From Solirubrobacterales bacterium (GTDB taxonomy: Bacteria > Actinomycetota > Thermoleophilia > Solirubrobacterales > Solirubrobacteraceae): a stretch of DNA of 8,791 bases. The translations under genes were made by a program, and so were the position numbers. How positions within the stretch are numbered: position 1 is the first letter of the stretch; the number at the start of each line of letters is the position of its first letter. The notes below the pieces were generated by a model. That model saw only the letters and a program-made list of their open reading frames with translations, had not been told where the DNA came from and did no database searches. This document shows, piece after piece, positions 5,172-8,791 of this stretch. Location: contig DAHVAB010000085.1 of the NCBI GenBank assembly GCA_027314825.1, positions 1 to 8,791 on the forward strand, read 5' to 3'.

Positions 5172-6715
5172 TCGCGCCGGTCCTCCTGCTGCCGGCCGGG
5201 TCGATCGTCTCCTCGATCCAGGAATGGTCGTATCAGTGGTCGAGCGTCGTGATGATCCTCTTCTTCGCGGCCCTCATCTTCCTGATGTGGCGGACCCTGA
5301 AAGTGATGCCGCGGGTCAAGCCGCAGCAGATCAAGCCGGCATCCAAGCAGTCGATCAAATGGGAGGACATCGCCGGGGCCGACGAGGCGAGGGCCGAGCT
5401 GCAGGAGATCGTCGACTTCCTGCGCGACCCGGAGCGCTTCGAGCGGATGGGGGCGAAGGTTCCCAAGGGAGTGCTCCTGCACGGTCCGCCCGGGACCGGC
5501 AAGACGCTGCTGGCGAAGGCGGTCGCCAGGGAATCGGGCGCCCAGTTCTTCGCCCAGTCGGCCGCAGCGTTCGTCGAGATGTTCGCCGGCCTCGGCGCGG
5601 CCCGGATCCGCCGACTCTTCGCCGTCGCCCGCAAGCACGAACCGGCGATCATCTTCATCGACGAGCTCGACGCGGTCGGCGGCAAGCGGGGCGCCGACAT
5701 CTCCGGCGAGAAGGACCAGACCCTCAACCAGCTGCTGGTCGAGATGGACGGCTTCGCCGGCCAGGGACGCCTCGTGGTGATCGGCGCCTCCAACCTGCTG
5801 GAGAAGCTCGACCCGGCCCTGCTGCGCCCGGGCCGCTTCGACCGCCAGATCTTCGTCGCCCCGCCCGACGTGCGCGGCCGCGAAGGCGTGCTGGCGGTGC
5901 ACACGCGGGGCAAGCCGCTCAAGGACGTCGACCTCGGGCTCGTCGCCAAGCAGACGAGCGGCCTCACCGGCGCCGATCTCGCCAACATCTGCAACGAGGC
6001 AGCGATCTTCGCGGCCCGCCGCAGCGGCGCCCACATCGAGAACGGCGACTTCGAGGCCGCGCTGGAGCGGGTGATCGCGGGCGTGCAGTCGCGGCGGGTG
6101 CTGGGCGACCACGAGAAGCGCGTGGTCGCCTACCACGAGGCCGGCCATGCCCTCTGCGCGGAGCTCCTGCCCACGGTCGACCGGGTCCACCGGATCTCGA
6201 TCGTCCCGCGCGGGCGCGCGCTCGGCTACACGCTCAACCTTCCCGCCGAGGATCGCTACCTGAAGACGCGAGAGGAGCTGATCGACTACATGACCGTCCT
6301 GCTCGGCGGCCGGGTCGCCGAGCAGATCGTCTTCGGCGCGATCACGACCGGCGCCTCCGACGACCTGAAGCGGATCGCTGAGATCGCTCACGCGATGGTC
6401 AACGAGTTCGGGATGGGCACCGCCGGCCTGGTCCGCGCCCCGGAGAACGGCGTGCGCCTCTCCGACACGTCGCTGCGACTCGTCGACGAGGAGCGAAGGG
6501 ACCTGATCGAGGAGGCGCGGCGCGCCGCCCAGCGGTTGATCGCCTCGCACCGTCGCCACCTCGATCTGCTCGCCGAGGAGCTGCTTCGCAAAGAGGTTCT
6601 CGATCGGGAGGCGATCGATCAGATCATGGCTGGCGTGCCGCGGCTGGAGCGGGCGCCGGGCGTGGGGCTGCGGGTCGTGGCCGCGGCAACCGTTGCGGAG
6701 ATGCCGCCTTCCTAG
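5168..6715 (+). CDS. ftsH: FtsH-like membrane AAA+ zinc metalloprotease, short N-terminus
   Basis: ATP-driven membrane protease, 515 residues, that unfolds and degrades membrane or cytosolic proteins. GTG 5168 is preferred over TTG 5144 because GGGAGG (5157-5162) lies 5 bases before it and it overlaps the leader ORF stop. One clear membrane helix (SSVVMILFFAALIFLMW, 25-41), then the AAA+ module: Walker A GPPGTGKT (106-113), pore loop FVEMFAGLGA with Phe139, Walker B IIFIDELD (161-168), second region of homology with arginine fingers Arg220 and Arg223 (LLRPGRFDR). The peptidase has HEAGH (323-327) and third zinc ligand Asp399 (TTGASDD). Typical FtsH proteins exceed 600 residues and have two helices around a periplasmic domain; here that domain is absent, and the N-terminal hydrophobic patch IAPVLLLPAG is too short for a sure second helix. 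The C-terminal tail is also short. Probably a paralogue rather than the housekeeping FtsH, but that needs the rest of the genome. Confidence 0.9.
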   Translation: MIAPVLLLPAGSIVSSIQEWSYQWSSVVMILFFAALIFLMWRTLKVMPRVKPQQIKPASKQSIKWEDIAGADEARAELQEIVDFLRDPERFERMGAKVPKGVLLHGPPGTGKTLLAKAVARESGAQFFAQSAAAFVEMFAGLGAARIRRLFAVARKHEPAIIFIDELDAVGGKRGADISGEKDQTLNQLLVEMDGFAGQGRLVVIGASNLLEKLDPALLRPGRFDRQIFVAPPDVRGREGVLAVHTRGKPLKDVDLGLVAKQTSGLTGADLANICNEAAIFAARRSGAHIENGDFEAALERVIAGVQSRRVLGDHEKRVVAYHEAGHALCAELLPTVDRVHRISIVPRGRALGYTLNLPAEDRYLKTREELIDYMTVLLGGRVAEQIVFGAITTGASDDLKRIAEIAHAMVNEFGMGTAGLVRAPENGVRLSDTSLRLVDEERRDLIEEARRAAQRLIASHRRHLDLLAEELLRKEVLDREAIDQIMAGVPRLERAPGVGLRVVAAATVAEMPPS

Positions 6716-6762
6716 CGGTTGGAGGGTGGCACGCTGCGCGTGCCCGTGGCCGGTTGTTTGCG

Positions 6763-6882
6763 GTCGCTTCGGCGCGGGGCGATCCCCGTTTCGTCGCTCC
6801 GGCGCGGGGCGATCCCCCGTCTCGTCGCTCCGGCGCGTGCCGATCCCCCTTCTCGTCGCTCCGGCGCGTGCCGGTTGCCTGT
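6763..6882 (+). repeat. 30-31-bp tandem array, four copies, downstream of ftsH
   Basis: The core GTCGCTYCGGCGCG recurs at 6763, 6793, 6824 and 6855 (steps 30, 31, 31). Copies 1 and 2 continue as GGGCGATCCCC, in which GGGG and CCCC can pair around CGAT. In copies 3 and 4 this becomes TGCCGATCCCC and TGCCGGTTGCC. The array begins about 50 bases after the protease stop. No unique spacers separate the copies, so it is not a CRISPR array. All frames stay open here because the sequence is low-complexity, and I do not believe it is coding. Confidence 0.9.
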
Positions 6883-6913
6883 CGTCCTCTTCTTCTCGCG
6901 GCTCCGCGGATTT

Positions 6914-7069
6914 GCGCTGCCTGTCCGCTCCTCCTCCTCTTCTCTTCTTTCGTCTGGATCTGTGGGGTTGCGCTGCCTGTCCGCTCGTCTTCCTTTCTTC
7001 CTCCTTCGTCTGGATGTGCGGGTTCGCGCTGCCTGTCCGCTCGTCTTCCTTTTCTGTTCTTTCGTCTGT
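6914..7069 (+). repeat. 56-bp pyrimidine-rich tandem array, three copies
   Basis: Copies start at 6914, 6970 and 7026. Each opens with the conserved GCGCTGCCTGTCCGCTC, runs through a C/T-only tract (mixtures of TCCT, CTT and TTC), and ends with TTCGTCTGGAT or a variant; the third copy is cut after TTCGTCTG. A diverged partial copy with the same GCCTGTC word lies at 6877, 42 bases before the matching word in copy 1. The period is not a multiple of three, so successive copies read in different frames. That argues against coding on either strand despite long open frames. Confidence 0.92.
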
Positions 7070-7075
7070 TCGGTA

Positions 7076-7098
7076 TGGAGGGGGCGCCGCCCCCTCCA
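7076..7098. terminator. Strong GC hairpin between ftsH-like gene and IS element
   Basis: TGGAGGGGGC (7076-7085) pairs perfectly with GCCCCCTCCA (7089-7098) around a 3-base loop GCC: a 10-bp stem with almost only G-C pairs. A shorter stem follows: CACCTC (7099-7104) with GAGGTG (7122-7127). The position between convergent genes fits a bidirectional transcription stop, but there is no good T-run, so a dispersed palindrome is the alternative. Confidence 0.5.
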
Positions 7099-7151
7099 CA
7101 CCTCCCCCCTTTGGGTGGTGAGAGGTGGAGCCGTGGGGCTGGCAGGCACCG

Positions 7152-7177
7152 GAGGGCGTCCTAGTTTCTGTGTAAGC
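7152..7177 (+). repeat. IS256-family left terminal inverted repeat
   Basis: Reads GAGGGCGTCC, then TAGTTT, then CTGTGTAAGC. Matches the complement of 8703-8728 at 19 of 26 positions, with an unbroken GTCC and an unbroken CTGTGTA. It runs into the 8-base palindrome AAGCGCTT (7174-7181). It lies 48 bases beyond the transposase stop, as expected for the downstream end. Confidence 0.72.
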
Positions 7178-7225
7178 GCTTGTGGTTAGTGTAACAGTTG
7201 CTCCGGTCGTGTGAATGTGTGAAAC

Positions 7226-8683
7226 TCAGATTGCGGTGTCGGGGAGTCTCTCGCCGAAGTGGATGCGGAAGGCGACGAGCGCTGCGCTCCAGTTGTATGT
7301 GTGGCGCCACTTGCGTTGCGCGCGGGTGATCGCGAGGTAGAGCAGCTTGCGCGCTGAGTCCTCGCTGGGGAAGCTGCCTCGGGTCTTGATGATCTTGCGG
7401 ATCTGGCGGTTGAGCGCCTCGATCGTGTTGGTCGTGTAGACCACGCGGCGGACGTCCGGCGGGAAGGCCAGGAACGGCACGATCCGCTCCCAGTGCTCCA
7501 GCCAGCTTTGGGAGATCATCGGGTACTTGGCGTCCCAGGTCTCCGCGAACGCTTCGAGCTCGGTCTCGGCGTGGTCACGGTCGACGGCGGTGTAGATCTT
7601 CTTGAGGTCGGAAGCGACCTTCTTCTTGTCCTTGTAGGGCACGAACCGCAGGCTCGATCGGACCTGGTGGACAAGGCACGTCTGCACCCATGCCTGCGGG
7701 AACACGGCCTCGATCGCCTCGGGGAACCCGGTGAGACCGTCGACGCAGCAGACCAGGACGTCCTGCACGCCGCGCTGCTTGAGCTCGGTGAGCACCTGCA
7801 GCCAGAACTTGGCGCCCTCGGTCTTCTGGAACCACATGCCGAGCACGTCGCGCTCACCCTCCATGTTCACGCCGATCGCCAGGTAGCAGGCGAAGTTGCG
7901 CACGGCTTGCCCGTCACGGATCTTGACGATCAGGGCGTCCAGGTAGAGGATCGGGTAGACCGCCTCCAACGGCCGGGTCTGCCAGGCCTTCGCGTCATCC
8001 AGGACCGCGGCGGTGACACGGCTGACGGTGTCCCGTCCGACGCCGGGCCCGTAGAGATCGGCCATGTAGGTCTCGATCTCGCGCGTGGTCATCCCGCCGG
8101 CGTAGAGCGCGATGATCTTCTCGTCCAGGCCGGCCAGACGCCGCTGGTTCTTCTTGACGATCTGCGGCTCGAACGTGCCCCGCCGGTCGCGCGGCGCCTC
8201 GATCCGAACCTCACCGTGGTCGGTCAGAAGCGTCTTTCCCGTGTGCCCATTGCGGGAGTTCCCCGCCCCGCCCGGCGGCGCCTGGCCGTGCTCGTAGCCC
8301 AGATGCTCGTCAAGCTCTGAACCCATCGCCCGCTCGACCAGACGGCGCGTCAGATCGCCAAGCAGCCCGCCGGACCCGAGGATCTCCGCCTCGCCGCGCC
8401 GGCCGGCCAGAAGCTCGTCGATCAGCCCGTCTGTCAGCCGCTCACGGACCTCCTCGGGCAGCTCGCCGACCGCCAGGCCCGCCCGCGCCCGGTCAAGAGC
8501 CCGATCGACCATCTCCTGGGAGAGCTCGCGCCCCAACCGTCCAGACGGCAGACCCCCCGCGACAGGCGCGCCGCCGGCGCTCCGCTGCGCTCGCCCAAGG
8601 GGCTCGCTGCGCTCCACGCCGGCGGCGGGAACCTCCCAATCCTGCTCTGACCCCAGCTGATCCTGCGTTCTCGTAGTAGGCAT
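7226..8683 (-). CDS. IS256-family (Mutator-type) transposase
   Basis: DDE transposase of 485 residues that cuts and joins the element's own ends. Catalytic residues are visible: Asp249 (YLDALIV), Asp315 (CCVDGLTGFPEAI) and Glu422 (TTNTIEALNRQIRK), plus the family CxxH (Cys336, His339, CLVHQVR). Upstream lie the zinc-hook-free DNA-binding region with GNSRNGHTGKTL (141-152) and LDEKIIALYAGGMTTREI (186-203). The start at 8683 has a strong AAGGAGA (complement of 8689-8695, 5 bases away). It is longer than the usual 400-430 residues because of a 50-residue N-terminal region of low complexity (ERSEPLGRAQRSAGGAP), encoded by DNA with a direct repeat of GAGCGCAGCG. No frameshift or stop, so likely functional. 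It converges on the ftsH-like gene. Confidence 0.96.
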   Translation of the reverse strand: MPTTRTQDQLGSEQDWEVPAAGVERSEPLGRAQRSAGGAPVAGGLPSGRLGRELSQEMVDRALDRARAGLAVGELPEEVRERLTDGLIDELLAGRRGEAEILGSGGLLGDLTRRLVERAMGSELDEHLGYEHGQAPPGGAGNSRNGHTGKTLLTDHGEVRIEAPRDRRGTFEPQIVKKNQRRLAGLDEKIIALYAGGMTTREIETYMADLYGPGVGRDTVSRVTAAVLDDAKAWQTRPLEAVYPILYLDALIVKIRDGQAVRNFACYLAIGVNMEGERDVLGMWFQKTEGAKFWLQVLTELKQRGVQDVLVCCVDGLTGFPEAIEAVFPQAWVQTCLVHQVRSSLRFVPYKDKKKVASDLKKIYTAVDRDHAETELEAFAETWDAKYPMISQSWLEHWERIVPFLAFPPDVRRVVYTTNTIEALNRQIRKIIKTRGSFPSEDSARKLLYLAITRAQRKWRHTYNWSAALVAFRIHFGERLPDTAI

Positions 8684-8688
8684 GACGC

Positions 8689-8695
8689 TCTCCTT
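8689..8695 (-). promoter_or_regulatory. Ribosome binding site of the transposase
   Basis: Minus-strand AAGGAGA, 5 bases before the ATG at 8683. This is the best Shine-Dalgarno in the window and decides for the long 485-residue form over internal starts. Confidence 0.75.
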
Positions 8696-8702
8696 CGCTA
8701 AT

Positions 8703-8728
8703 GCCTACACAGATCCTCGGACACTCCC
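8703..8728 (-). repeat. IS256-family right terminal inverted repeat
   Basis: Read on the minus strand from 8728: GGGAGTGTCC, GAGGAT, CTGTGTAGGC. Partner of the left repeat (19 of 26 identical). It lies directly upstream of the transposase ribosome binding site, so its inner side probably overlaps the transposase promoter. Confidence 0.72.
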
Positions 8729-8791
8729 GCGCGCAGCTGTCTTTCAGCGACCATGACGGGCACCGCTTCCAGGCGATCCTCACCGACCAGA
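8722..8791 (+). pseudogene. Fragment of an IS1380-family-like transposase at the window edge
   Basis: The plus-strand frame from 8722 reads HSRAQLSFSDHDGHRFQ, then AILTDQ up to 8790. This resembles the conserved stretch PGAQLRFTDHDG-RFQ of IS1380-family transposases as I remember them, which lies in the C-terminal third of those proteins. Everything N-terminal to it is missing: the IS256-family element begins right there. An ATG inside the IS256 end (8701) is in frame (MPTQILGHSRAQL), with a stop at 8683-8685 before it, so a chimeric ORF could be read outward. The match is short (about 22 residues) and the frame leaves the window, so whether the rest is intact is unknown. Confidence 0.55.

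Larger units (their letters stand above)
6716..7151. other. Non-coding, repeat-filled interval
   Basis: This 436-base stretch between the ftsH-like gene and the IS element holds the 30-31-bp array, the 56-bp pyrimidine array and the GC hairpin described separately, and no credible gene. Base composition shifts from G/C-balanced coding DNA to a strong C+T bias on the plus strand (about 6880-7075). Several long open frames cross it on both strands, but their products are low-complexity Arg/Ser/Glu/Pro strings without family features. Confidence 0.8.
7152..8728 (-). mobile_element. IS256-family insertion sequence, apparently complete
   Basis: About 1.58 kb bounded by imperfect inverted repeats (7152-7177 and 8703-8728, 19 of 26 positions matching) with one intact transposase gene on the minus strand. 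Both ends share GTCC followed some bases later by CTGTGTA, similar to ends I recall from actinobacterial IS256 elements. The exact outer ends are uncertain by a few bases; the last strong shared word is GTCC (7158-7161 and the complement of 8719-8722). No 8-9-bp target duplication is visible. Confidence 0.8.

Noticed and set aside
6763..7069. Possible CRISPR array because of about 30-bp repeats
   Set aside because: Copies are contiguous without unique spacers, diverge from one another, and no cas genes are near.
5138..7099. Long antisense open frame (653 codons) opposite the ftsH-like gene
   Set aside because: A typical mirror frame of GC-rich coding DNA. The sense strand has all FtsH motifs, while the antisense product is low-complexity with no recognisable domain.
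6693..7189. Several open frames on both strands across the repeat region
   Set aside because: The 56-bp and 31-bp periods are not multiples of three, so copies change frame. Products are Arg/Ser/Pro/Glu-rich and unlike any protein family.
7130..8745. Target-site duplication flanking the IS element
   Set aside because: I compared 7130-7160 with 8719-8745 and found no convincing 8-9-bp direct repeat for any reasonable placement of the ends.

Overview
The window is very GC-rich (third codon positions almost all G or C). Genes overlap by 4 bases (GTGA and ATGA junctions) and two genes have actinobacterial-type TANNNT boxes about 7 bases before a start codon. This points to a high-GC actinobacterium. 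A Thermoleophilia/Solirubrobacterales-like lineage is a guess from gene style, not something I can prove here.

Bases 2-3467 are a plus-strand operon for a dipeptide/oligopeptide ABC importer, cut by the left window edge: the DppC-type permease tail, a complete DppB-type permease, and the DppD- and DppF-type ATPases. Both ATPases are complete, with all nucleotide-binding motifs and C-terminal cysteine-rich domains. Every junction is translationally coupled. At dppB/dppD the junction itself is triplicated as a 47-bp tandem repeat, giving two 16-residue micro-ORFs chained by ATGA overlaps. No substrate-binding protein gene lies in the window. At 3562-4884 follows an M20-family metallo-hydrolase, probably with its own leaderless transcript. 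It could process imported peptides or acylated amino acids, which is inference from position.

Bases 4866-5003 hold a second tandem array, a duplication of the hydrolase gene's 3' end with a basic period of 30-31 bp. Next, 5127-6715 carries a short leader ORF overlapping an FtsH-like membrane AAA+ zinc protease. The protease core is complete, but the periplasmic domain and first membrane helix usual for FtsH are missing.

Bases 6716-7151 are non-coding and highly repetitive: a 30-31-bp array (four copies), a pyrimidine-rich 56-bp array (three copies) and a strong GC-rich hairpin. From about 7152 to 8728 lies an intact minus-strand IS256-family insertion sequence with imperfect 26-bp terminal inverted repeats. 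Immediately to its right, at the window edge, is a fragment of what looks like an IS1380-family transposase. No matching half or target duplication is visible on the left, so this is a patched or rearranged mobile-element junction.

I do not see an undescribed defence or biosynthetic system. The most unusual content is the set of four tandem arrays at gene 3' ends, above all the one that multiplies an overlapping stop/start junction, and the reduced FtsH paralogue with its overlapping leader ORF.
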